DNA of 64,000 bases from Trichoderma breve (GCF_028502605.1 NC_079237.1:2790001-2854000); one strand, 5' to 3'. Positions 24,146 to 36,472 are shown, numbered from the stretch's first letter. Notes: generated by a model from the sequence alone, not told the origin. Numbers and translations are program-made.

Positions 24146-26926
24146 TTACGATTGCTCCGACCAATTCACCTGGTCCACAACCTGCCCTGCCGCAGGGTGA
24201 GAGAATGCGATACGTAGTCGCAATCGCAGTGGCTGTGAGAACATCTGTTAGCATGTGGAAATCCAACGATAGCATCAATTTGACTGGTGGGAAAAGGACT
24301 TACTCCCTTGCAACCAGATACTCTCATCACCTGAGTAGTCTCTGATCCAGGTCCAATCTCCTCAGATGCAATAGGTAGGAGCTGCAGCTTCTGAGTCTTC
24401 GGAACGGCTGCTTGCAATCCGGCACCAGATAGAGGAACAGATCCAGTGTTGTGGAATCGAGCCACGGCCTGGATGAGTCCCGCCGCGTTACGCTGAATCT
24501 GCATGGTCACATTGAGGTCATTGGCATTGTAGCAGGGAAGCCATTGGCCCTGGGCTGCTGGTGATTGCGGTTGCTGTGGTGGTGGTGAGGATGTCGCAGA
24601 AGACAGGATATCCAGGCCGGCCGAAGCAGGGGCCGGTGACGGGGTGCTGGTGGCCGGCCCTGGGCCAAAGAGGTCCATGATGGAGGAAATGTTGGACTGC
24701 TGAGGTCCAGGGGAGCCAGACGTGGGCGGTGCCGGGGATCCGCCCCCAAGAATGTCGGCAAGGAGATCCGAGTTCGTTGCTTGGGATCCGTTTGTGGGCG
24801 CAGAAATGGCGGCCGGCGAATCCATAATGTCCAAAAGGTCCTGCTCGGTAGGCTTGAGGATTTTGGATTTTCTGTTGGCATTCTTGGCCTTCTTTGAAGG
24901 AGCCCGACCCAGCACTCTGGACTCCTCCTTGATCTGTGGAGGGGGCATCTTCTCAAGCACACCTCGGCGAACCTGGTCAAATGCAAAAAGGTTGCCGTAT
25001 TCTACAGCTCGCTGCTGCACCTCCACATCCAAACTGGTCTGGTGCGTTTGCAGGATGCGCCGCACCTTTTCCACCTGAGAGGCCTCGGAGAATCGTGTGC
25101 TAAGCTTCATGAGAGCAGTGACAATGTATTCCGTTGTCACCTGCGTCGCGTAGCTGCTGTTGAGGATGAGGGAAAACAGGTCGACAACGTCGCCCTCCTT
25201 GACCTCCTGGACAAGCTCCTCCTCCTCATACTGCCCGCCCTTGAGCAGCGCATCTCCATACTCACCTATGCACCAGGCGCCGGCCTGGGTCAAGCTCTCT
25301 TGGGTAATGTCTTTCTTGAGGTTGGTATACAGCTTCTGCACAGCGTACGTCTGTAGCTCCTGGGTGGTAGCAATGAGTCGGATAAATGACGAGAGGATCT
25401 GCTCCTTGACGTAGTTGCCCGCCAGTGACAGGACTCGTAGCATGGTATCAAAGTGCCATCGCTTGTTCGGGGCATATTTATCGGCGGCAATTCCAATCTG
25501 GCTAGTCATGGTTGGCTTAAACTCGTTGTCTGCAACTTCCAAAAAGGCCAACAGCTCCCTGATGAGCACCCGGACGTTGGATTCGTTGATGAGGGTAAAG
25601 CTCAGGTCGAGAGCCCTTCTCCGTATGCTGATATCGGGATCCCTCAGACACTCCAAGATGGTGTTCCGGTGTCTCTGAACAGCATTGGGTTCAATGGCAA
25701 CCACCTTGATGAGGGTATTGAGCGCGACGTAGCGGACGTTGTTGTCTCGGTTGGTAAGGAACTTGCCCAAGATGTTGACACCAAGAACTCTGAGACCAGA
25801 ATCGGCTTCGATATCCAGAATGGTAAGCACGGCCTCGTAAAGAATCGAGTTTCCAACATTCTTGGACGAGTCGGTGTTGGTCGCGACCTGCGCCAAGATG
25901 TCGTTGATCTGCTCGCTCGTGTGGGCGTCGCCGACAGCCAGCACTCTCAACAATCGCAGAAGCTTGACTTGCAGGAAGGGGTCAGTGATGCCCGTGACAT
26001 CGTGCTCTGGGGCATATCCTGACGTCGAAAGGCCCTTCAGCGTCTTGACAAGCCCAGGCACAAACGCCCTGAACTTCTCAACCATGCCCTCCTCGCCTCC
26101 TTCTTCCTCGTCCGCCTCGCATAGACTCGTGACCAGAGTCAGGCCGCAAAGAAGGACGCCGTGGTTTCTGTCGGAGAGAAGCGCGGTGGCCTTTTCGATG
26201 AAATGTTCTTGCAGGTCCGGTACCTTGCGACATATCCGCATTGCGCAGAGAGCGGCCTTCCTTCTGATGTATGGGTTCGCGGTTGAAATCAAGTTCTCAA
26301 TCTCGGGAAACAAATCTCTCGACATTTCATCAGACGCGATGTTTCCGAGAGTGCAGAGGGCGAGTCCGACAACATATTGGTTCGAGTGGCTCAAGTCGCT
26401 AAACACATGACATGGTTAGAACCCGTCTGTTGCTGCCATGGGGCATATAGGGGATGGTTTACTTCTTCAACGAGTTGGTCACCAGCGTCAGGACCTCCTG
26501 TTTTTCGTCGAGCAGTAAGCTTGTAGCAAGATGACCGAGACGCTTATCCGCAAACCGCGGGGACGCAAGGAGCTTCAGGCATTCGACCTGGCCGAAGTGA
26601 GTTCGCTCGCCGAGGGTGAAGAGGTAGAGTAGTTTCGCGACATTGTTACGCCTGTCCCAGTTGCTCATGAGCACTCTTGTTCAATATTCGGATGCGCAAA
26701 GCCGTCGATATCACTCAGAAACCCACCGTATGCTATGGTCGTGGCCCTCCTCGCGGAAACTGGCTCTGATCGCGGCGCTCTCTTTCTGGATGACGGCTCG
26801 CTCGTCTGCAATCGTCTTGGCCGCACGCACGTTGCGGATGAATTGTTTTACTGTCGATACCAAACGTCAGTCATCAGGACCACGTCTGCATAGATCAAGT
26901 AGGGACAGCTGCATACAGGAACTCAT
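24146..26926 (-). CDS. APL4: AP-1 adaptor complex subunit gamma
   Basis: Five minus-strand exons, 26926-26917, 26850-26727, 26651-26463, 26398-24304 and 24232-24146, give 834 residues. The first exon is only 10 bases (ATG AGT TCC T). The adaptin trunk is evident: [60 protein letters not shown] and [20 protein letters not shown], with HEAT-type repeats to about residue 590. A Ser/Pro/Gly-rich hinge contains a clathrin-box-like LLDIMDSP and DLFGPG. The last 120 residues form the gamma-ear ([19 protein letters not shown]) and end in [11 protein letters not shown]-1 sorts clathrin-coated cargo between the trans-Golgi and endosomes. The clathrin light chain gene lies about 9 kb away. Confidence 0.95.
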
Positions 26927-28469
26927 CTTGAGGACAGAGCACGACCCGGCGACTGGGTCGTCTCACACGCTGTTATCAAAGGATCCGCAGGCGGTGGATG
27001 AGCGGTGGTGCCAGCAGTGCAGCAATTCGCAGGCTCCCATACACAAACAGGGAGAGGCTTCACAACTCCAAGGACCGGTTAGCGCTGACGTCTGGCGAAA
27101 AGACAGCGAGCCTCGACGATGAGTTGCAGAGCTTACTTTGTAGGCGGAACGTGGAATCAATCGCAATGCCACCAAGCACCGCTCCCTATAACTGGAACTA
27201 CACTTGCAAGTACCTGGATCCAGCACTACGTGGGGCAGGCCACGCTGCATCATGGCCAAGGCACCAGCGGAAAAAGCAATGGCCCGGCAAGGCTTGGGTA
27301 TCCTGGAGCCGCCAGTACCTGGGCCTAGGCGACACCACTCTGGGCGCGAGGTACCCCGTATTTCAGGGTACATGGCCTGAGTGAGCTTGGTACCAGCAAT
27401 TCACTTATCGAGGCATACCGGTATATGGGGTACGAAACGACCACCTACCCGTCTTGAAGGCGCAACTATATTCAAATGGAACATGAAGCATTATACAACA
27501 TCTGCAGTAGGTACAGGTAAAAATAGTTGAATACTTTGTAGGAAGCTGGAATACTAGGTATATCGGATATTTGCTAATTTCTCTTTTTATTTCTATTTTT
27601 ATATTATTTAAGGTATAGACATGCCTAGATATCGACCGGCCAAAAGATCAAAAGAAGTATCCAAGTATCCGCACGCCAAGCGCCATGGCAACACAGCAGT
27701 AGTCATTTCGTTATCTTCCACATGAAGCTGAGACAAGGCCAGCACCCATCCTCGCCATCCCCTCTTCCGCCTTGAGTCTCATGATCAAAATGTTTGCATC
27801 GGCTGACATCACTAAACGGTCATACACTCTACCGAAAAGTACTGTTGAACAGCGGATGAACGATTGTATATAGCAAACACTATCTGGTCTTACACGCAGC
27901 TGTTGCCAAACTATATGAGTCGAGCCCCTAGATTGGACTGTGTTTGCTATGCGGTATTTCTCGTTTATGAGTGTCCGTGGGTGTGATATGGAAGTTATTC
28001 CAGGGTACAGCATCCGTAGTTAGGTACTATGGCTTGCATCTCCATGGTCAAATGTGATCAGTTGTAGCTTATAGAACGTAAAATAGAATCGATTCCAGTC
28101 CACATAATCCATGCGCTGAGCATACCCCTTTGCTGAAACAGGTCGCAACTGAAATCACCATACTGCAAGAAGTAATCACAGAGAAGTGTTGGGGAATTTG
28201 ACAGTATGCATAAAAAGGTCCAGGGTACCTATATCTACCTGGACAGCTACCAGAACTTAACATCACGACTCTCAACATCCCAGCAATTTCGAAAATCGCG
28301 CGTAGACATGACAGCAGTTAAAAGGAACAAAGTCGACTAATTGATTTTCTCAAACAACAGGTTGTGAGCGTGCTAACGCCTTGATCTCGCCGCAAGGATT
28401 AACCATATTCATGGCCTCTAATATGGCTGAACAGTTGGCTTAGTCGCAAATAACTCCAGACACAATCCT
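26927..28469. other. Intergenic region, AP-1 gamma start to calmodulin stop
   Basis: No supportable gene lies in these 1.5 kb. An open frame at about 26998-27384 has no family features and overlaps frames on the other strand. A GTAC-rich stretch lies at 27210-27514 in the AP-1 promoter. Confidence 0.5.
27210..27514. repeat. GTAC-rich cluster upstream of AP-1 gamma
   Basis: Seven GTAC tetramers start at 27210, 27315, 27351, 27368, 27390, 27430 and 27511, several in an AGTACCT or GGTACC context. The cluster is looser than those at 8.5 and 17.3 kb. Confidence 0.45.
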
Positions 28470-29440
<971 letters not shown>

Positions 29441-30307
29441 TGTGAATGGGGGTTATGGAGAGCAAAGAAAGCGTAAAGAGAGAGTGAAGAATCCAAAGGT
29501 CGGAGAGATCCCGGGACTCGACTTATAAAGACAAGGTTGGATGCGCCTGTGCGAAAGCGGGAGCTTTTTTGCTTGTGGTCGTGTCGTTGACGTGGGGAGA
29601 ACAAAGCAACGATATAAATGTCAGGGGACCCCGTAAGGCAGAATCAGCATACAGTATTAATCCTGCGGGCTAGGACTGGGTCGGCCTATCCCATGGTGCC
29701 TAGAAGTTCTAGTAGGACCTGCACCAAGTAGGGCCTTGTAACACATCGGATGGGGGCTGTTTCGGGGGGGCAAGTTGCGGCTCGGGGACATTCGCACTGT
29801 ACAGGCCATTGGGCGCTGTTCTGGCGGGAGCTGAAGAGTCATGATGCCATGATCACAGGCACGCAGTTACTGGTGCTGGTACCTATCTGTAGGCTGTAGC
29901 TACCCAATGACCTGCAGACAAGATTGAGGAGGCTGCAATCACAGTATCAAATCATATGCCTCTGTGTTAGTGCTAGGTACGAGCACTGAGAAGTGTATCT
30001 TGACACGTGTGAACACCGTGTGAGGCTGCAGCTTCATTGGTGGGAGCTCTGAAACTTGCACTCGTATCTGTTCGTATTCAGCTAGTGCCCAGTGCGCAAC
30101 AGCCGAGACCGTTGCTCCAGGATTAGCGCAGTGTCGTAATGCAACCAGCTTCGACATTGGTATTGGTGCATGTCGATACTCAGCACTCGATAATGCCCGT
30201 CATCACCTGAAATCCCGGAAATCTTGCGTCCAGATCCAAGGCTTCCAATTCATCCTTGATCCATTCCCCGGACTGACAGGCCTCCAGACGCCCCCCCAGC
30301 GTCCGCC
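29441..30307. other. Divergent intergenic region, calmodulin / Tlg2-like syntaxin
   Basis: This holds 867 bases between two start codons. A C/T-rich leader for calmodulin lies next to 29441 (read on the minus strand). I see no gene or strong motif. Confidence 0.55.
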
Positions 30308-31546
30308 ATGTGGCGCGACCGCACAAACCTGTACGTGTGCCCCGATAACTCCATGCGAACACCTATCCGTTTATCTCGAACTGTCATATCTGACCCTGAC
30401 CCGGAATCCCCGTAGCTACATCTCCTACCGCCAGTCGTACGCTCATCATCCCAATCAGCGATCCAAATATGCCTCCGGAGGCTTCTCGGACGCATACTCC
30501 ACAAGCAGCTTTGCGCCCGAGGACCGGCGCGGGCTGCTGTCGAGCGGCGCATTCGAAGATGATGGCGACGCTGTAATTGAGATGGACCTTTTACCTCCGC
30601 GATGGACTGACGTTTCGGACGAGATCACGGAGCTGCTCGCTGAGATTGCCACGAAGAGCCAGCGGCTGGACAAGCTACATCAGACACATGTCCTCCCTGG
30701 ATTTGACGATGACGAGGCCAAGAGGAGGGAAGAGGTCCAGATCGAGAGACTCACCCAAGAGATTACAAAGAGCTTCCACCAGTGCCATCAGCGGATTCAA
30801 AAGATTGAGCACATGGTCCGCGAATCAACGCAATCAGGAACCATCAGCAGAGCGGAGGAGACCATGGGGAAAAACATACAGATATCCCTAGCCACAAGGG
30901 TCCAGGAAGCCAGCGCAAACTTTCGAAAGAAGCAGAGCGCATATCTCAAGAGTCAGCCTCGACACAATCCCCCTGACCTCGACACTGTTCCCCCTGACCT
31001 CGATATTGTTCCCCCTGACCTCGATACAGTTCCCCCTGACCTTACCTGCATAACGCTAACATCGTGTACTCTCTAGAACTTCGCGGAATGGGAGGCCTCG
31101 GCGCCGTTAGCCCCATCGATCGCCCGACATCGCCAATGCCCGGCTCTTCCTACATGGACCCATCCCTCCAGGAATCCGACGCCGACCGCTCCTTTTCTCA
31201 AAATACGTTGCAAGTCGCAATGCAGCAGAAGACGTTGCACTCAAACGACGCCGCCATTGCCCAGCGCGAGCGGGAAATCGAGGAAATCGCACAAGGTATC
31301 ATCGAGCTGTCGGATCTTTTCCGCGATCTTCAGACCATGATCATTGACCAGGGCACTATGCTGGACCGAATCGACTACAACGTTGAGCGCATGAATACAG
31401 AGGTCAAGGCTGCGGATAAGGAGCTAAAAATAGCCGAGGGCTATCAGAAACGGAACATCAAGCGGAAAATTATCCTCTTACTGATACTATTGGTTGCTGG
31501 TCTATTCATTCTGCTTATGGTGAAACCGAAGAAGAACAGGGAGTAA
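30308..31546 (+). CDS. TLG2: t-SNARE syntaxin, Tlg2 / syntaxin-16 type
   Basis: Three exons, 30308-30330, 30416-30951 and 31077-31546, join in frame to 342 residues. The protein begins MWRDRTNLYISYRQSYAHHP, typical of Tlg2; the short N-terminal peptide is the family's Vps45-binding site. A helical Habc region follows. The SNARE motif (EREIEEIAQGIIELSDLF...) has the zero-layer glutamine in FRDLQTMI, and the C-terminal anchor is IILLLILLVAGLFILLMV followed by KPKKNRE. In the family it drives fusion of endosome-derived vesicles with the trans-Golgi. Intron 2 has a weak donor (GTCAGC) and contains a four-copy 21-base tandem repeat. If this intron is retained the frame stays open through the repeat and stops shortly after. 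Confidence 0.92.
30969..31045 (+). repeat. 21-base tandem repeat within syntaxin intron 2
   Basis: Units beginning CCCCCTGACCTCGA start at 30969, 30990, 31011 and 31032, giving three full copies and a partial fourth with few changes. The 21-base period is a multiple of three and each unit carries CTGAC, a match to the fungal branch-site consensus. The presumed true branch (GCTAAC) and acceptor lie just downstream. Confidence 0.9.
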
Positions 31547-31970
31547 ATAGCGGGAGATTAAGCTAGGCTTAGAAGAAGAAGAAGAAGAAGAAGAAGAAGA
31601 AGAAGAAGAAGAAGAAGAAGAAAAAGAAGAAGAAAAAGATTGCGGGGAGAGAGGTGGAAGGGTAATCGGCGTTGTATGGACAGATGCTGCTACAGTCAAG
31701 ATAGAGGCCGAGTTTCATCTCTCCTCTGTCCCGACAACTGCGGCTCAGCGCGGCGTTTTGACAAGCGGTTGATGGTCATATTGCCTGATCATTTGTATCA
31801 ACAAGGGAGTGAATTAATGCTACCCAGGGTAAATCAATGATGCACCTGGAGTTACCGGTTTTGATTAGATCTTATTTACAAGTTTCTGTAGATATTGTAC
31901 AACGGGGCTTAATCCTGCATGTGCCCCAAAATAAATTCTATCCAAGTGCTATTCGCTCCCATCGCTCCCC
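31547..31970. other. Convergent 3' intergenic region with a GAA microsatellite
   Basis: This lies between the syntaxin stop (+) and the helical-repeat gene stop (-). It contains an AGA/GAA run at 31571-31638 and nothing else recognisable. Confidence 0.6.
31571..31638. repeat. (AGA)n microsatellite, about 50 perfect bases then interrupted
   Basis: A perfect AGA run covers 31571-31620 and continues with A-rich interruptions to 31638, about 25 bases after the syntaxin stop codon, so it probably lies in the 3' UTR. Confidence 0.9.
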
Positions 31971-34406
31971 TCATGTTCCGTTTTTATCAAATGTCTTGTC
32001 AATTAATTTTGGGTATTGGTTCCACAACTTTGATTTCCGAGCTTCGACTTCTTGCTTTACTCTCGACATGTCAGGGAACATTTCCGATCCCCACGCCTTC
32101 TCAATCAGGCCCATCAGGCTCTCCATGGAGAACTCGACGCTGTCTCTTGCTCGGTGTCGAGGTCGTCCGGGTACCATCCCAGTAGCGATGCGAGAGATGA
32201 CGCTCGAGCGCACTACCTGTGTGTCGATCAAGGCCCCCTGGTCTCGCAGCGTGGCCAACAGGCGAACTCCGCGGGCAACATCGAATTGCGAAAAGTTTGC
32301 AGTCTGTAAATGGGTGAGAGACGTTGGTGGCTGGGGCTTAGTTGCCAACGTCTGGTCGAATCCCCATCTCACGATGGAGCGTTGTAGCGAAGTATCGAAT
32401 ATCAGCCGAATGGGGTGGTGATGGTGGACAAATGGCAAGTCTGCCGGTATGTACTCCTTTTCATCAGTGTTAAAGTGCTTTGGCAGGTCTTCCCGATGCA
32501 CTGGAACTAGCCCTCCGTAAGGGGGAGTGTAAAATTGCATAATTTCCAAGCTCAGCTGGTCGAGTTCGTCAAGACGCCTTGAGCGTCCCAGCTTGTAGAG
32601 GAGTGTTTTCCAGTACCTCGTAGGAATAGCTACGTCATGGCACGAAATGCGCCGGATGACGTTGAGAGCTCGGTCCAAAACAGGGTCATCAGAATCAATG
32701 AATCCATAATCTCTTGGTAGAGATCGTTGTGATCGATGAGGAGGATGAGAGTCGAGCTTCCAGAAAACACGCTTAAGGAGTCCCGTAGCACTGGCTTGGG
32801 CCATGCTGATTTTTAGGGCTTCCATACGATCAAGGACCTCCTTCGCTTTGCCTAGACTCCGTTTAGAAAGCTCGCTTCTAAGCAAAGAATTGAGACGTCG
32901 AGATGTCGGACCAGTCTCGATTGCCCATTCGATACCCTGGAGGAGTCGCTCCATCTTCCAATCCCCTGTCCTCGCAGCCTCGGCCATAAGGGAGTGTCGA
33001 GTTTCCATATCTTCAAATTCATCAGGGTGGATGTCGCAATGAAGTAGATCCATCAGCAACTCGTCTGCCCCATTTCTTGCGAATGAAACTAAGATCTTGC
33101 AATATGATTGAGGAGATATTCTGATCCCCAGCCTCTCGACCTGGTCTATACGCGCCGCAACTTCTTTGGCGTCTGGGTCTCGCAGCGCAAGAGACTGTAG
33201 AGAGCGAGGGCCAATCGTGCGCACTCCGAGCTTGTATATGAAATTGATTGCAAACTCCACGGATGTCCATGTGCTGGCAAACCATTTTGCAACGAGAGCA
33301 TCGCTGTGTGTCCCTCTTCGATCGATTCTCTTCCTATCGACCTCAGGGAACGTTTTATCATCGTCAGCTTCAGCAGCTAGTTCTTGGCGATTGAGCTCAG
33401 CAACAGCTAATTCTCTCTCTGTGAGTTGTATATGCGGATAGTAGCTGGCAAGAAATAGAAGAAACGGCCGAGAATTGGATGTCATTGGACCATCCTTGAA
33501 CACGACCAGTTTTTTGCGCCAGGTACGGGCCAGCTTAGACTGACCTGAGGCAAAGAGAGCTGGTATGATGTGGTCGTATAGTTGACGGTTGGTGCTCGAC
33601 ACATAAAGCGTTGTCAAGGTGCTTTGCATCTCAGGAGTTGGCTTAATGGCAAAGGTTGCCAGTAAAGCTCCAAATTCATCCGCCCCGGGTGGAAAGATGG
33701 GGGATAACTGCTGATCCCAACGAATTGCCTCTTCGTAATCACCACGGTCCAGGAAAAAGCGAACAACACTCGTGTATAAATCGGGCCATTGGAAGCTGTT
33801 CTGTGCTAGCAGTTGCTGGGCCGCAGTGAAAAGCACAGACAGCCGTGAGTCCGAGCCCAGCGCTGCCGACAAAATCCTACCACGCAGAGACTCAGCATCG
33901 CTAAATGCGATTATATCATGTTTCTCCTGGTACCAAATTGCCTGGAAAACGGCCCAGACTCCGTCGGATCCATGCTTGTCAGATAGTATATCGCATACAG
34001 CCTCCCACGAGGCGGCATCGTAGGGCTGGATTTCAACCTCTGCGTCTTGAAGACTCTTGTTAATTCTTGCTGCGAGGGCTTCGTTCGATGATAGGAGGCC
34101 CAAAGATGCATCATGTCGTTGCCACGCCTGCCCTAGACTCCCGTATTTTCTCCATCTTGATGGCTGCAGCAAGGAACTCGGATTCCCAGCAGAGAGTGCT
34201 CGCCATTGATTCCAACCAGAGCTTCCAGGGGTGAATCTAGGAGCTTGATGAAGAATACGTCCTTTTCTTGGAGTAATAGATAGGCGAGCTAGGGCAGTGA
34301 AGTGCTGGGAATAGTGTCGTAGCCTTGTGGACGGCGCATGCGAAATGTTGGTTGGAATTCGAGTCGATGGTGGCCGATTCTGTGTAAATTTTACGGCTCC
34401 TCGCAT
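31971..34406 (-). CDS. Large helical-repeat protein, probably mitochondrial (PPR-like), function unknown
   Basis: This is one uninterrupted frame of 811 residues from the ATG at 34406. The first 60 residues are rich in Arg, Ser and Thr with almost no acids (MRGAVKFTQNRPPSTRIP..., RLRHYSQHFTALARLS), a good mitochondrial targeting sequence. The body consists of amphipathic helical pairs such as WAVFQAIWYQEKHDI, YTSVVRFFLDRGDYEEAIRW and YCKILVSFARNGADELLMDL, with the spacing of pentatricopeptide-type repeats. No catalytic motif is visible. Fungal proteins of this size and look often act in mitochondrial RNA processing or translation, but I cannot name the family member. Its start faces a Cox7-like gene across 421 bases, which supports a mitochondrial role. 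Confidence 0.7.
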   Translation of the reverse strand: MRGAVKFTQNRPPSTRIPTNISHAPSTRLRHYSQHFTALARLSITPRKGRILHQAPRFTPGSSGWNQWRALSAGNPSSLLQPSRWRKYGSLGQAWQRHDASLGLLSSNEALAARINKSLQDAEVEIQPYDAASWEAVCDILSDKHGSDGVWAVFQAIWYQEKHDIIAFSDAESLRGRILSAALGSDSRLSVLFTAAQQLLAQNSFQWPDLYTSVVRFFLDRGDYEEAIRWDQQLSPIFPPGADEFGALLATFAIKPTPEMQSTLTTLYVSSTNRQLYDHIIPALFASGQSKLARTWRKKLVVFKDGPMTSNSRPFLLFLASYYPHIQLTERELAVAELNRQELAAEADDDKTFPEVDRKRIDRRGTHSDALVAKWFASTWTSVEFAINFIYKLGVRTIGPRSLQSLALRDPDAKEVAARIDQVERLGIRISPQSYCKILVSFARNGADELLMDLLHCDIHPDEFEDMETRHSLMAEAARTGDWKMERLLQGIEWAIETGPTSRRLNSLLRSELSKRSLGKAKEVLDRMEALKISMAQASATGLLKRVFWKLDSHPPHRSQRSLPRDYGFIDSDDPVLDRALNVIRRISCHDVAIPTRYWKTLLYKLGRSRRLDELDQLSLEIMQFYTPPYGGLVPVHREDLPKHFNTDEKEYIPADLPFVHHHHPIRLIFDTSLQRSIVRWGFDQTLATKPQPPTSLTHLQTANFSQFDVARGVRLLATLRDQGALIDTQVVRSSVISRIATGMVPGRPRHRARDSVEFSMESLMGLIEKAWGSEMFPDMSRVKQEVEARKSKLWNQYPKLIDKTFDKNGT

Positions 34407-34827
34407 TCCTGGGATTGTCTCCAGCCAGCCGCCAACTTCTGAGGCATATCACCGCATTCAGCCGTTCAACTGTTGCGTATCGTCGGGTGTCAAGATGCCA
34501 TCAAAGACGCTGTGCCGCAGCTGCAGGGCTGGAGATGGCAAGGCTTCACTTTTTACTCTACTAGGCCGTGATATTCGCACCAGCGCTTGTAATTGGCGGT
34601 TCCCCGAGCTATAACCTTGGAGGTACGTACCTCAACCCATCCCACTTCCACTTTGTGCGCTGCAGATGGGCCGGTTGCTGAGTCATCTAGCTACCCACTT
34701 TTGAGCTAGAATATGGCCTCATTTCTCTAACCAAGGCTTCTTCTGACATCCCGACTACAAGATCACTCCACCACGAAGCACTTTTCAAACCGAAGACCGA
34801 CACGCATCTTCATTTTCAACCGCCAAA
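34407..34827. promoter_or_regulatory. Divergent promoter between two putative mitochondrial genes
   Basis: This 421-base region separates the start codons of the helical-repeat gene (-) and the Cox7-like gene (+). It contains TGAGTCA at 34679-34685 and an AGGTACGTACCT palindrome near 34621-34632. Joint regulation is inferred. Confidence 0.5.
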
Positions 34828-35275
34828 ATGGGGTAAGCTCCTCTCGCCAACCGACACACGCGAAAGCGCCCAATTGCTGCTCGCCTGCCGACGAGTTCCG
34901 CAGGGTTTTCCCGATGGATGCGCATAGCTTGGAGAGAACCTCGACTGACGCCGTGCCATAGTATGATCGACGCCAAGAACAGGGTGACGGAGAACCAGCG
35001 CTTCTACCAGGCTGCGTACAAGGCTCACACCCGCCTGTGGAAGATTGTACGCACGAATTAGCGATCACGAACCTCCGAGCTATACTAACGCAGGCGACAG
35101 AACCCCCGAAGCAACTGGTACATGGCCCCCTACCTCGTCGCCCTCTGGGGAGGTTTCGGAGGTGAGTTGATTGATCAAATAGGCTACAGAACGCAAAGCT
35201 AAAAGAGTCATAGCTACCCTGTATGCTGCCAGCCGAAAGGTTGCCGGCCACAACACCTGGTTCAGCAAGGATTAA
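34828..35275 (+). CDS. Small inner-membrane protein, cytochrome c oxidase subunit VII (Cox7)-like
   Basis: Four exons, 34828-34832, 34962-35046, 35101-35161 and 35214-35275, give 70 residues; the first exon has only five bases. The protein reads MGMIDAKNRVTENQRFYQAA, then RLWKINPRSNWYMAPY, then one membrane segment (LVALWGGFGATLYAA), ending WFSKD. The pattern of a short soluble N terminus, LW-x-x-(N/H)PRS and a single C-terminal membrane helix resembles yeast Cox7 of respiratory complex IV. Another small respiratory-complex subunit is the main alternative. All splice sites are canonical and the frames agree. Confidence 0.65.
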
Positions 35276-35646
35276 AGTACCGGTATCTATGGGACGAGCC
35301 AATTGAGTTACCCCAACTTGCGTCAAATGCAAGATTGGGGGCATGTATGAGTTTAAAGTCTTATAGACAGTAAATATAGGATTTGTCAGTCCGTCTCATA
35401 TGTCTCGCTGCATTGATTGATTGGGTCACCCATGTTGCTGTTCGCGTTCGTCTAACGTGTGTTTATTCATGTTTTTCTTTTCCTTGTTCAATTATGCGTA
35501 GCCAGTAATTCATTGTGCCACTCCGATTCTTTCGTGGTAGAGAAAAAAAACGCAAATCAAATGTACCGCATGTCAGATTTCCGGCCCTCCGTTGCCCAGG
35601 CACTGCAATGCCACTATATTGGTTGTAAAGCTCAGTCCACCGGGTA
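35276..35646. other. Convergent 3' intergenic region
   Basis: This is AT-rich sequence between the Cox7-like stop and the clathrin light chain stop. Nothing else is seen. Confidence 0.6.
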
Positions 35647-36472
35647 TTAGTAGCCCGTTGCACCAGGAGCCTTCTCGTCTTTGCGCAGGCTCACCAGCAT
35701 TTCACGGAAACGCTCTTTGCCAGATCCGGCGGCTCCGCCCTTGGCCCCCTTTCCGCTGACGTCCACGAGCTTAGCAATGCGGTCCCAGCTTGTGCCACCA
35801 GAAACCGTATCCTCCCGGCTGGCAAGGAATTCCTCGGCCTCTTTGCGTGTCTGCGCAATGCCCTTCTCTTTCTTGGAGTTGTAGTTGTCATAGAAGTCAT
35901 CAATGTTCCGTTGAGCTTCCTGTATCGTTTCCTCTCGCTGAGCGGCGAATTGCTCGGATCTCTTTGCAATCTGCGCATCACGGGCCTCGCGCCACTGCTT
36001 GATGACTTCCGGCTCCTCCTCATCGACAGCGTATGACTGGTAACCCGAGTTGTAGCTTACAGACGGGCCGGTCATGATGTTTCCATCCACTCCAGCCAAG
36101 CCCTGAATGACGACCCTTGTTAGCGCCCCGGAATTCGTTTGAATGCTCGAAGTATACCCACAGCAGTTGGACTGGCAAGGTCTGGAAATTGGGACTCAAA
36201 GGTCGATGCCGCGGCGTTGCTTTCACCTAGGAGATCTCCACCAGCGTCGGCCAAAGCGTTTGCGTCATCACTTGTCGTGAACTGGTTCGCATCATCGCCA
36301 AGGAGCGCCTTTTCTCTGGCGAGAAAGTCTTCGGCAGTGGGCTCGTCGGAAACTTCCTTGATATCGGTTTGCGCTGACAGGCAGTGGTTAACTTGGATCA
36401 AGGTTGGTTGTGTCCGTTCAGGAGCTTACCTCCGGAATCGAAGTCCTCGAGCGAGGGGAATCGGTCAGCCAT
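35647..36472 (-). CDS. CLC1: Clathrin light chain
   Basis: Three minus-strand exons, 36472-36430, 36373-36162 and 36102-35647, give 236 residues. The second intron uses a GTGGGT donor, which is the one that keeps the frame. The protein starts MADRFPSLEDFDSG and has an acidic N terminus (DFLAREKALLGDD, DLLGESN), then YQSYAVDEEEPEVIKQWREARDAQIAKRSEQF and a long charged coiled coil (REETIQEAQRNIDDFYDNYN). It ends with a C-terminal segment SWDRIAKLVDVSG ... RFREMLVSLRKD, the conserved fungal light-chain tail. It binds and regulates clathrin heavy chain on coated vesicles at the trans-Golgi, endosomes and plasma membrane. The AP-1 gamma gene is in the same neighbourhood. Confidence 0.94.

Noticed and set aside
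26998..27384. 128-codon open frame upstream of AP-1 gamma
   Set aside because: GC-rich promoter DNA with GTAC motifs; no family resemblance and competing frames on the other strand.
36161..36164. Alternative donor for clathrin light chain intron 2 (GTATAC four bases downstream)
   Set aside because: It would shift the frame against the conserved GLAGVDGN segment; the GTGGGT donor keeps phase 0.
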